Below, in pieces: positions 56,001 to 63,181 of a stretch of DNA of 64,000 bases. Under the pieces are notes generated by a model, which did no database searches, was not told the origin of the DNA, and was given only the letters and a program-made list of their open reading frames with translations. The translations under genes and the position numbers were made by a program. Location: positions 1 through 64,000 of the forward strand of contig NZ_NRRG01000015.1 of NCBI RefSeq assembly GCF_016583575.1, given 5' to 3'. This DNA is from Thiocystis violacea. GTDB lineage: Bacteria > Pseudomonadota > Gammaproteobacteria > Chromatiales > Chromatiaceae. Every line of letters begins with the position of its first letter. Positions within the stretch are counted from its first letter, which is position 1.

Positions 56001-56857
56001 ACCAGTTCTACGCGCGCGAGCTGACCGCCAAGGCGTTCGAACGCGTGCTGCTCGAAGCCAATCTTCACCAGGCGGTCGTCAACGATGAACTGGTGCTCCA
56101 CTACCAGCCCCAGCTCGATCTCGCCAGTGGCGCGGTGTGCGGCATGGAGGCGCTGGTCCGCTGGCGGCACCCAGGGATGGGGCTGGTCTCGCCCGCCAAG
56201 TTCATCCCACTGGCGGAAGAATCGGGCATGATCATCCCGATCGGCGAATGGGTACTGCGGGAGGCCACGCGCCAGATGAAGTCGTGGCAGGACGCGGGGT
56301 TCATCCAGCCCAGCGCCCAGATGAGCGTGAATCTCTCGGCCAAGCAGTTCGAACAGGAAGACCTGATCGACATGATCGAGTCGGTACTGGCCAAGGTCGG
56401 GCTCGACCCAACCACACTGGAGCTGGAAATCACCGAATCCACCATGATGCAATCGCCGGAATCGACATCACGGCGCCTGTCGCGGCTGCGTCAACTGGGC
56501 GTCAAGGTAGCGATCGACGACTTCGGAACCGGTTACTCGTCCCTGAGTTATCTCAAGGCGCTACCCCTGACCAAGCTCAAGATCGATCAGTCGTTCGTCT
56601 CCGACATCCCCAACGACATCAACAACGTCGCCATCGCCAAGGCCATCATCGGTCTCGCCAAGAGCCTCTCGCTCGATGTCCTGGCCGAGGGAGTGGAAAC
56701 CCCGGCCCAGGAATCCTTCCTGATACGCGAAGGCTGTCGGATCGGCCAAGGCTTTCTCTTCTCCAAACCGCTCGGCCGCGAGGCATTCGAGGCGTTTCTC
56801 GGCGACCACCAGGCACGCAAGGAGTCGGTTTCCTTGCAGGAGTCGGTGCCGGGATGA
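53099..56857 (+). CDS. Membrane GGDEF-EAL protein with c-type heme sensor (Tll0287-like) and Cys-rich PAS
   Basis: The 1252-residue protein has TM1 (about 13-32) and a periplasmic DUF3365/Tll0287-like domain with a c-heme motif CLACH at 166-170, in a RFYVYTQPIRAE context. TM2 (about 222-242), HAMP and three PAS domains follow. A fourth PAS-like segment is Cys-rich (CLKCH, LPCSGEDHPCPLEQ, LPCKL). GGDEF (889-893) and EAL (from 1017) are intact. It probably couples periplasmic redox or gas sensing to c-di-GMP. It starts 42 bases after the previous GGDEF-EAL gene, and their third PAS modules are similar. Confidence 0.9.
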   Translation: MNAMTKSIGMSRLQLKLWLGIGAALLIGLVVMQIDHYQATRQSVEDAVLIEARTIRTVLMAARHVQEKTFAETGLPVTDQTIGLLPVHALARFSQDIGQWYPSGHEVRIASRESRDPDNRPDAIESEAIAFFQQNPDQEEHLTPFTSPEGRRFYVYTQPIRAEAACLACHGDPGAWPAGIGARFKPATGYVEGDMRAILSIRLPVEEIERRADSLFRRSMRDHLLIFLMLFAVTGGLIQYFVIGRLRRIRNATAELARGHYAARVRVEGRDELADLATAFNRMADRIDQRDQQLREAQTYAHLGHWRLDAKTMTAEWSEEIHRLFGLPPETPAGIETLRRVLHPEDAQSVLEAIQASLATGLEYDSDYRILGPDGEIRWINCRARPRFDEQGAVTHLEGFLQDISARKATELRLAESEERLRVAMESMRDAFVIFDSRDDSITAWNPAAERMFGYSADEALGRNLHALIAPASYQGAADRGRRHFAATGEGSAVGKTIELEGRRKDDELFPVELSLSTMRLGDRRLGIGIARDISERKEAERRLRAREQTLGSIFRAAPIGIGLVVDRVIREVNETFCAMLGYARDELMGRSARILYPDQAEFERVGREKYQRIRESGTGSIETRMQCKNGERIEVLLSSSLLDKEDPSAGATFTALDITERNRSERALEGERAFLQHVIDGIDDPLLVIGADYRVMRMNRVARETIADTGLTESCLKCHRISHGRELPCSGEDHPCPLEQVLQTGLPCKLMHNHRARDGFARTFEVAASPLRDEANQILGIIEVSRDITDHLALLARIEEKDLSYAHLAQHDALTGLPNRLLFADRLSQAIHGAHRRRAKLGVLVIDLDGFKQINDSFNHSYGDKVLQAVAGRLRSLFREDDTIARMGGDEFAVILGQIRDDADAAVVARKILKLFGDSFEIQGHDLFLGACIGMSLYPDHGTTVDELVRNADAALHRAKEEGRNSYQFYARELTAKAFERVLLEANLHQAVVNDELVLHYQPQLDLASGAVCGMEALVRWRHPGMGLVSPAKFIPLAEESGMIIPIGEWVLREATRQMKSWQDAGFIQPSAQMSVNLSAKQFEQEDLIDMIESVLAKVGLDPTTLELEITESTMMQSPESTSRRLSRLRQLGVKVAIDDFGTGYSSLSYLKALPLTKLKIDQSFVSDIPNDINNVAIAKAIIGLAKSLSLDVLAEGVETPAQESFLIREGCRIGQGFLFSKPLGREAFEAFLGDHQARKESVSLQESVPG

Positions 56858-56867
56858 GATGGGTGGG

Positions 56868-57002
56868 GTAGTGCCTCGATTCGTAGGATAACGACAAACG
56901 AGCACAGCCGTGGGAGCGGCTTGTAGCCGCGAAAAACCTCGCGTCGGCGCTCATCGCGGCTAAAAGCCGCTCCCACGAAATCTTATCGATTGGGGCGCTA
57001 CC
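56868..57002. repeat. Family B repeat with inverted REP pair
   Basis: The third copy, core 56868-56977, starts 10 bases after the GGDEF-EAL stop and ends with the shared tail ATCGATTGGGGCGCTACC. It differs from the others at only a few positions. The rest of the gap (57003-57215) shows no feature apart from a GGAG before the next gene. Confidence 0.88.
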
Positions 57003-57215
57003 CAGTCTTCCAGGCAGCGATTGACCTGGGCCCGTTCAAAAACCGCTTCAGTAACTCCACCGTCGGCCGTTAATCGCTATTGATGTGCAAAACATCTCAG
57101 CAACGAGCAACAAACGGCTCGCGTGGACAGGGAAACGTGATTGTATTCTCGATTTTCACTAGAGAGCCTCAATACAATCGCTCTGTTCGTGGATTTTCAT
57201 TTCGGAGCATCTGTC

Positions 57216-57932
57216 ATGTCGAAATATTTCAGCATCCTTCTCGCCGCCTGTCTCACCCTGATCCCCTTTGCGAGCTATTCCGCAGCCTACAGTTACTCAA
57301 TGAAGATCACCGCATCCAAGCCCAAGGGCAGTGCGGCCGACGCGGTCGGAAAACAGAAAAACTTGCCCACGTCAACCTCTTATACCCCCTGCACGACAGA
57401 TAAGTTAGACGCGCTCTCCTTCAAGATGGTTTACAACGCGGGCAAGGCTTACCTAGATGCCACGGCTCCAACACAGGATGTCTATTTATTCTTCTATAAC
57501 CCCAATGCCCTCGGCGCCTCGGCCGATAATGCGGCAAACCCTGACAATCCCTTCAGTCCTCCTTGCAAGGACGCCAATGACCTCCCCGTCCCCTGTGATC
57601 CGAAGATCTGGGCCTTGGTGCGTACCGCATATGGCTTCAACCAGATCACCATGATACCGCTCGCGGACGTGAGCGATATCGATCCTGTGAAACATATCTA
57701 TCTGTCTGCCTTTGAAAATCTCGGTGGAACAGTCACTGATATACTGCTGCGCTCCTATGTATCATTCGACGATCTGCACTCGGGCATCTGGGGACTGGTC
57801 GGCATCGTCGCGGACTCAGCCGCCACACCGGATTTTGCCGATCAATCGACTTGGACCGCCTGGGACGTGGAAACCTTTGTCGTCGGCGCACCCTGGACGG
57901 ATGACTTGAATCCTGTTGCCTGCGATAAATAG
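57216..57932 (+). CDS. Secreted hypothetical protein (238 aa)
   Basis: The family is not recognised. The signal peptide is clear (MSKYFSILLAACLTLIPFAS, cleavage near SYSAA). The mature part has paired Cys (YTPC; PPCKDANDLPVPCDP; VACDK), suggesting disulfides, and many Asp, Pro and aromatic residues. The start at 57216 has GGAG 8 bases upstream; the frame extends 25 codons further without signal-peptide logic. GC content is lower than in neighbouring genes. Confidence 0.7.
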   Translation: MSKYFSILLAACLTLIPFASYSAAYSYSMKITASKPKGSAADAVGKQKNLPTSTSYTPCTTDKLDALSFKMVYNAGKAYLDATAPTQDVYLFFYNPNALGASADNAANPDNPFSPPCKDANDLPVPCDPKIWALVRTAYGFNQITMIPLADVSDIDPVKHIYLSAFENLGGTVTDILLRSYVSFDDLHSGIWGLVGIVADSAATPDFADQSTWTAWDVETFVVGAPWTDDLNPVACDK

Positions 57933-57956
57933 CCGCCAAAGCCTCAACTATCTGAC

Positions 57957-57989
57957 GACAGGCCGCCCTATTCGTCGGGACGGCCTGTC
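57957..57989 (+). terminator. Hairpin after the secreted protein gene
   Basis: GACAGGCCG (57957-57965) and CGGCCTGTC (57981-57989) are a perfect 9-bp inverted repeat with a 15-nt loop, 25 bases past the stop codon. There is no T run, so intrinsic termination is only possible. The rest of the gap to 58200 shows nothing clear. Confidence 0.5.
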
Positions 57990-58200
57990 AGCGCGACTGA
58001 AAACACGCCGCCTTAAACGTCCGATCCAGCGGCTGATGGCGCGGCTTGATGGGCGAATCTCTCGCCCTTTGGCCACAATGAGAATTGTTGGTGACAGGAG
58101 CGAAAAGGCGAAATAAGGCCGCCTATTCGGCTCTATCCGGGAATCGATCGCCATTCACCACGATTGCCGCCTATCGGATCCTACCGAGAAGCCTCCGAAC

Positions 58201-59766
58201 TCAGCGGGCCAGCTTGAGCAGGGCGTCCAGGTCCAGGCAGGCCTCGCAGTGGTCGGCGAGGGCGTCGAGGGCGGCTTCGGTGCGGGCTTCGAAATCGAGC
58301 CCCGAGGATAGGGCGCCGACCTGTTCCAGCCAGTGGGCGCGGAAGGCGTCCGCGCCGAAGATGCCGTGCAGATAACCGCCCATGACGCGGCCGTCCGGGC
58401 TGATGGCGCCCTCGGGACGCGGGTCTCCCCCGTCCACGAGCCTAAGCCAGGGGCGCTCCAGTCCCGCTCCGCTGGTGCGCCCCATGTGCATCTCATAACC
58501 GGTGATCCGGCAGCCGCTGCGCCGGTCCTCTCCGTCGATCTCGATCAGACGTTTATCACCGCCGATCTCGGTTTCGATGTCGAGCAGGCCAAGCCCGAGC
58601 GTCTCGCCCGGATCGCCCTCGATGCCCAGGGGATCACGCACGACACGGCCAAGCATCTGAAAACCGGCGCAGAGTCCGACGACGCGCCCGCCCCGGCGAA
58701 CGTGGGCGAGGATGTCGATATCCCAGCCCTCGCGACGCAGCACGTCCAGATCCGCGCGGGTGGTCTTGGATCCGGGCAGGATGATCACGTCCGTCTCGGC
58801 GGGAATGGGTTGACCGGGATTGATCCAGCGCAGGTTGACGCTGGGCTCGGCGGCGAGCGGATCCATGTCGTCGAAATTGGCCACCCGCGACAGACGCGGA
58901 ATGGCGACGTTGAGGGTGCCACCGCTGGTCTCGGCGGGGCGCTCCAGCGCCAGCGAATCCTCCGCCGGCAGCCGGGCCGCGCCCTCGAACCAGCGCACCA
59001 TGCCGACGAAGGGCCAGCCGGTGTGTTCGGTGATGGTCACGCAAGCCGGTTCGAAGAGCGAGAAGTCGCCTCTGAATTTGTTGACGATATAGCCCACGAC
59101 CCGGTCGCGGTCGGCCTGATCCAACAGCAGCCAGGTACCGACCAGCGAGGCCATGGTCCCGCCCTTGTCCAGATCGCCGAGCACCACCACCGGCGCCCCT
59201 GCGCGCTCGGCGAAGTGCATGTTGGTGATGTCGCTCTTGCGCAGATAGATTTCCGCGCCACTGCCGGCACCCTCGATCAGCACCAGATCGGCCTCGGCGC
59301 AGAGGCGCTCGAAGCTGTCCATCACGGCCGGCATCAGGCCATGGCGCATCTCGTGATAGACCCGCGCCGGGCAGTTGCCGAGGGCGCGCCCGCGCAGCAC
59401 CACTTGCGAGCCGATATTGGTCTGGGGCTTGAGGAGCACCGGGTTCATATGGATGGAGGGCGGCACACCGCAGGCGCGCGCCTGCAGCGCCTGGGCGCGC
59501 CCGATCTCGCCGCGCGGAGTCTCGCCGTCCGGACCCGGCCGGGCGTCGGTATCCATGGTGACAGCCGCGTTGTTGCTCATGTTCTGCGCCTTGAAGGGGC
59601 GCACCACCAGCCCGCGTCGCGCATAGGCCCGACAGAGACCGGCGACCAACAGGCTCTTGCCGACATCGGAGGCGGTGCCCTGGATCATGAGCACGCGGGC
59701 GCGGCGCGGGCCGCTATCTTGCATCGGGGGCAGGTCGATGGTGATGGTGGGAGCGGAATCGGTCAT
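58201..59766 (-). CDS. cobQ: Cobyric acid synthase CobQ
   Basis: The 521-residue amidotransferase has the N-terminal dethiobiotin-synthetase-like ATPase (QGTASDVGKSLLVAGLCR; FKAQNMSNNAAVT) and a C-terminal glutaminase domain with the Cys in GLCAGFQMLG and the His in GGYLHGIFG. It amidates side chains b, d, e and g of adenosyl-cobyrinate a,c-diamide. It lies downstream of bchE on the same strand, separated by a terminator hairpin. The link is logical, since BchE needs cobalamin. Confidence 0.95.
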   Translation of the reverse strand: MTDSAPTITIDLPPMQDSGPRRARVLMIQGTASDVGKSLLVAGLCRAYARRGLVVRPFKAQNMSNNAAVTMDTDARPGPDGETPRGEIGRAQALQARACGVPPSIHMNPVLLKPQTNIGSQVVLRGRALGNCPARVYHEMRHGLMPAVMDSFERLCAEADLVLIEGAGSGAEIYLRKSDITNMHFAERAGAPVVVLGDLDKGGTMASLVGTWLLLDQADRDRVVGYIVNKFRGDFSLFEPACVTITEHTGWPFVGMVRWFEGAARLPAEDSLALERPAETSGGTLNVAIPRLSRVANFDDMDPLAAEPSVNLRWINPGQPIPAETDVIILPGSKTTRADLDVLRREGWDIDILAHVRRGGRVVGLCAGFQMLGRVVRDPLGIEGDPGETLGLGLLDIETEIGGDKRLIEIDGEDRRSGCRITGYEMHMGRTSGAGLERPWLRLVDGGDPRPEGAISPDGRVMGGYLHGIFGADAFRAHWLEQVGALSSGLDFEARTEAALDALADHCEACLDLDALLKLAR

Positions 59767-59788
59767 CGGTTCGGTCTCGAAACGAAAA

Positions 59789-59822
59789 GGCCCGTATTCA
59801 CCATCCTTGGCGAATACGGGCC
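59789..59822 (-). terminator. Intrinsic terminator of bchE
   Basis: GGCCCGTATTC (59789-59799) and GAATACGGGCC (59812-59822) form a perfect 11-bp stem with a 12-nt loop. On the minus strand the stem is followed by TTTTCGTTTC, a fair U tract. It lies between the bchE end and the cobQ start, so cobQ probably has its own promoter or relies on read-through. Confidence 0.8.
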
Positions 59823-59841
59823 GAATGAATAATGGACTCTC

Positions 59842-59870
59842 AGCTTTCAGCCTCCAGCTTTCAGTCCTCC
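59842..59870. repeat. Degenerate heptamer repeat
   Basis: AGCTTTC-AGCCTCC-AGCTTTC-AGTCCTCC shows a period of 7 with alternating units. It lies between bchE and the terminator and resembles, in period and placement, the perfect heptamers at 31453 and 41919. Confidence 0.6.
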
Positions 59871-59914
59871 AAACATGTCGGACTTGATCAAAAAAGCTGG
59901 GGGCTGGCGGCCGA

Positions 59915-61561
59915 TCAGGCGTTGTCGTACTGCTTGATCTGCTCCTCGGTCATCTGCTCGTTACCGCCACCGCAAGCCTTGGGGCCACCGCCGCAGGCTT
60001 GAGGCGCCGCGCCGACCGCGCTGATGACCGCCGGACGCTTGGCGGCGGGCGCCTTCTTCCAGGCGTTGTGATCGGGCTCGACGATCTTGGTCTTGCTCTT
60101 GTCGTAGTCGAAGCGGATGAGTTTCTTGAACAGCGGTCCCCAGTAGTGCTGATCGCCCAGTTGATAGAAGCGGCGTTCCATGGCGCTCTTCAGGAACGCC
60201 TTGATGCAGCCAAGCAGATAGCGGCGGCGGAAGGGGTCTCTCACCCAGGGATACTGGAAGAACATGCGCCGCATGTAGAAGCGCCGATAGTTGGCCATGA
60301 CCCCGTCGAGCAGCTCGGCGCGGTCGATGTTGTCCGGCTTCATGATCGGCGAGACGAAGTTGTACTTCGAATAGTCGAAGACTTCGACCTTGTCGCCCAT
60401 CTCGGCAAACATGTCGGAGAAGGGCCAGGGGGTGTACATCGACCAGTTGGCCATGTCCGCGCCCCAGTCCATGACCATCTGATAGGTCTCTTCGAGCGTC
60501 TCGCGGGTCTCGTTTTCGAGGCCGACGATGAACTGCGCCTCGGTCACGATGCCGTTCTGCTGCAAGAGCTGAATGGCGCGCTTGTTCTGCTCGATCGTGG
60601 TTTCCTTGACGAAACGGTCGAGGTTGAGCTGAGCGGCGGCCTCGGTTCCGAGCGAGATATGCACCAGTCCGGCCTTGCGGTAGAAGGGCAGCAGGTCCTC
60701 GTCGCGCATAACGTCGGTCACGCGGGTGTTGATGCCCCAGTGGATGCCGAGGTCGCGGTCGATCAGCTCCTGACAGAACTCGACGAACTTCGCCTTGTTG
60801 ATCTGAGGCTCTTCGTCGGCCAGGATGAAGAAGCCGACGCCGTGGACCTTCACCAGTTCCTCGATCTCGTCGACCATGCGCTTGGGATCGCGCACGCGGT
60901 AGTCGCGCCAGAACTTCCACTGCGAGCAGAAGCTACAGGTGAAGGGACAGCCGCGCGCCATGTTGGGAGTCGCGACCGGCACGCCGAGCGGGATGTAGAT
61001 GTACTTCTTCCACTCCAGGACGCTCCAGTCCGGCCAGATGGAGTCGACATCCTTGATGGATGGCTCGGCCGGGGTGGCGACGACTTGGCTGTTGTCATCC
61101 AGATAGGCGATACCGTTGATCTTCTCGCGCTCCGCCGGCCAACGGCCTTCGTCGATGGCGCGGATCAGGTTCAGGGTCACGGCCTCGCCCTCGCCGCGCA
61201 CGATGACATCGATCCAGGGCGCCTCGCCCAGTACCTGCTGGAACATGAAGGTGCCATGGATGCCACCAAGCACGGTAATGGCGTTGGGGTGCTCTTCCCT
61301 GGCGATCTGCAACACGCGCTGCGCGGTGTAGATCATGGGTGTCATGGCCGTGGTTGCGATCACGTCGGCCTTGGCGGCGCGGATGGCGGCGCGCAGTTGA
61401 TCGTCGTCCAGTTTGTCCACCAGGGCGTCGATGAACTGATAGTCTTGGTAGCCGCCCGCCTTCAGATAGCCCGCGATATAGGCGACCCAGGCCGGCGACC
61501 AGTTGCCAGCGATATCGGCGGCACCGGCGCTATAGTTTGGGTGGACAAAAAGGATACGCAT
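59915..61561 (-). CDS. bchE: Anaerobic Mg-protoporphyrin IX monomethyl ester cyclase BchE
   Basis: The 548-residue protein has an N-terminal B12-binding-like domain ([34 protein letters not shown]) and a radical SAM domain with the 4Fe-4S motif CPFTCSFCS. BchE closes ring E of bacteriochlorophyll using oxygen from water and needs cobalamin and SAM. The C-terminal tail holds two CGGG units ([15 protein letters not shown]). GGAG lies about 9 bases before the ATG. It marks the host as an anoxygenic phototroph. Confidence 0.95.
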   Translation of the reverse strand: MRILFVHPNYSAGAADIAGNWSPAWVAYIAGYLKAGGYQDYQFIDALVDKLDDDQLRAAIRAAKADVIATTAMTPMIYTAQRVLQIAREEHPNAITVLGGIHGTFMFQQVLGEAPWIDVIVRGEGEAVTLNLIRAIDEGRWPAEREKINGIAYLDDNSQVVATPAEPSIKDVDSIWPDWSVLEWKKYIYIPLGVPVATPNMARGCPFTCSFCSQWKFWRDYRVRDPKRMVDEIEELVKVHGVGFFILADEEPQINKAKFVEFCQELIDRDLGIHWGINTRVTDVMRDEDLLPFYRKAGLVHISLGTEAAAQLNLDRFVKETTIEQNKRAIQLLQQNGIVTEAQFIVGLENETRETLEETYQMVMDWGADMANWSMYTPWPFSDMFAEMGDKVEVFDYSKYNFVSPIMKPDNIDRAELLDGVMANYRRFYMRRMFFQYPWVRDPFRRRYLLGCIKAFLKSAMERRFYQLGDQHYWGPLFKKLIRFDYDKSKTKIVEPDHNAWKKAPAAKRPAVISAVGAAPQACGGGPKACGGGNEQMTEEQIKQYDNA

Positions 61562-61935
61562 GATCAGCTCCGGGTTCTCTTGATCGTCGGCCTCGAATTA
61601 GGCTCCGGCGTGGGTAGGTAAAGCACCGAGAATTGGGCATGTTACCAATGGATAGGCGAAACCGCCATGGCTCATGAGACTGTTTGGGCCGGCGCAAGCG
61701 ATCCTGTCGGCATTCGCCACCGCCGCGTGGTCCCAGCCCCGGAGCGCGGTGGCGATTGGGGTCGCGCCCATCAAACAGCGCTGGGTTCGAGGGTGATTGC
61801 GAGGCTTGGTTCCCCCGCCATCACCACGGAAAATGAGTGGTTATCGGCAGCGATTGTTATCCAGGATACCGTGTCCTCGGCCACGACCTGGGCGTGCCGG
61901 TTCCGCGCGCCAATGTTCGAAAATGACGAATCAAC
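61562..61935. other. Divergent bchE-cobF promoter region with hairpin
   Basis: About 374 bases without a gene. A perfect 10-bp inverted repeat, TCGCCACCGC (61714-61723) and GCGGTGGCGA (61746-61755), has a 22-nt loop and may be regulatory. No cobalamin riboswitch core and no TGT-N12-ACA (PpsR/CrtJ) site was recognised. Confidence 0.55.
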
Positions 61936-62709
61936 ATGAAGAAAATTTATCTGATCGGCGTCGGACCGGGTAACCCCGAATACCTGACGATACAAGCCAT
62001 CGAGACCATGAAGAAAACGGATGTCTTCTTCCTGCTTGAAAAGGAGGGCCGGGGCAAGGAGGAACTGCTGCGGCTCCGGCGCGACATCCTGAGCCGCTAT
62101 CTCGGCGAGGATGGTTATCGGGTGGTCACGGCGACCAGTCCGCCGCGGACCATGCGGGAACCCGGTTACGAGGAAGGCGTTCTCGTCTGGCATGACCAGA
62201 AGCGCGCCCTCTTCGCCTCGTTGATCGCCGACGAGCTGCGCGACGGGGAGTCCGGCGCCTTCCTCATCTGGGGCGATCCATCCCTATACGACCAGACCGT
62301 CAGCCTGATCGCGGATCTGGTCGCGACCTCGGCGGAACCGCTCGATTTCGAGGTGATTCCGGGCATTACCTCGGTGCAGGTTCTAACCGCCAGGCACAAA
62401 ATCCCGCTCAACCGCATCGGTGAGAGCATCACCATCACCACCGGCCGTCAGGCCGAGACCCGCGACCCGGCCGAGTTTCACAACGCCGTGGTCATGCTCG
62501 ACTACAACGCCTCCTTCCAGCGTTTCACCGGCCAGGACATGGATATCTACTGGGGCGGCTATCTGGGCACCCCCGACGAGACGCTGGTCGCGGGTCCGCT
62601 GGACGAGGTACTCGACGAGCTGCGGCGGATCAAGGCTCAGGCCAGGGACGAGAAAGGCTGGCTGATGGATATCTATCTGCTGCGCCGCCGCAAGGGCGAC
62701 GATGCCTGA
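61936..62709 (+). CDS. cobF: Precorrin-6A synthase (deacetylating) CobF
   Basis: The 257-residue SAM-dependent tetrapyrrole methylase has the family start YLIGVGPGNPEYLTIQA, the KTDVFFLLEK segment specific to CobF, LIWGDPSLYDQT and FEVIPGITSVQVL. CobF methylates C-1 of precorrin-5 with loss of acetate in the oxygen-dependent type of cobalamin pathway. Its presence in a likely anaerobe suggests a hybrid pathway as in some purple bacteria. It is divergent from bchE. No strong Shine-Dalgarno sequence is seen. Confidence 0.9.
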   Translation: MKKIYLIGVGPGNPEYLTIQAIETMKKTDVFFLLEKEGRGKEELLRLRRDILSRYLGEDGYRVVTATSPPRTMREPGYEEGVLVWHDQKRALFASLIADELRDGESGAFLIWGDPSLYDQTVSLIADLVATSAEPLDFEVIPGITSVQVLTARHKIPLNRIGESITITTGRQAETRDPAEFHNAVVMLDYNASFQRFTGQDMDIYWGGYLGTPDETLVAGPLDEVLDELRRIKAQARDEKGWLMDIYLLRRRKGDDA

Positions 62710-63181
62710 GCGCGCGCCCTTGGCGATTTCCTGAAAACCCCATATCCGACGAAAGCTTCGGAATTGGACAGGATTAACAGGATTAACAGGATTAAAAACA
62801 GGATTTTATAAAATCCTGTCAATCCTGCGAAATCCTGTTAATCCTGTCTATGACTAGTCGGATCGCGGGTACAAGGTTTCCGTAAACCACCTAATCCTGT
62901 CCATACCGCCGGTGACCGACAGCCTCCGGCCGGTCGAGACCGGGTCTTTCCGACTCTGTAAGCCTCGCGCAACAGGTTGACAGGAAGGATCCGCTTCCGA
63001 CAGCCAGCCGGATTCACACGTCATCCGGGTTTCCTCGGCCAAGCCGCGGCCGTGCGAGGCCACCAGCCAACCTCTAGCCCTCCAACGCCCCCCGCGCTCC
63101 CACCCCCGAGGCTCACTGGCCCTGGTGATCTGGCACGCTTCTTCCAGTGAGCTGGTGGACATCCAACCGGGAGCCGCCAGT
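62710..63181. other. Gene-free region with large palindromic repeat
   Basis: About 470 bases. The left part holds the palindrome at 62767-62848. A looser inverted repeat, CTCACTGG (63112-63119) and CCAGTGAG (63144-63151), lies upstream of the glycosyltransferase. No gene is supported in between. Confidence 0.65.
62767..62848. repeat. 82-bp palindrome built of ACAGGATTA units
   Basis: Outer arms GACAGGATTAACAGGATT (62767-62784) and AATCCTGTTAATCCTGTC (62831-62848) are perfectly complementary over 18 bp. Within them lie a third 9-bp unit and a second palindrome, ACAGGATTTTATAAAATCCT-GT. The element is AT-rich in a GC-rich genome and could form a cruciform or a strong RNA hairpin after cobF. 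Confidence 0.85.

Noticed and set aside
59999-61621. 540-codon + strand open frame
   Set aside because: Antisense to bchE.
62940-63110. Possible cobalamin riboswitch after cobF
   Set aside because: A few short pieces resemble the B12-box surroundings on the minus strand, but the conserved core and pseudoknot partners are missing and no gene follows in that direction.
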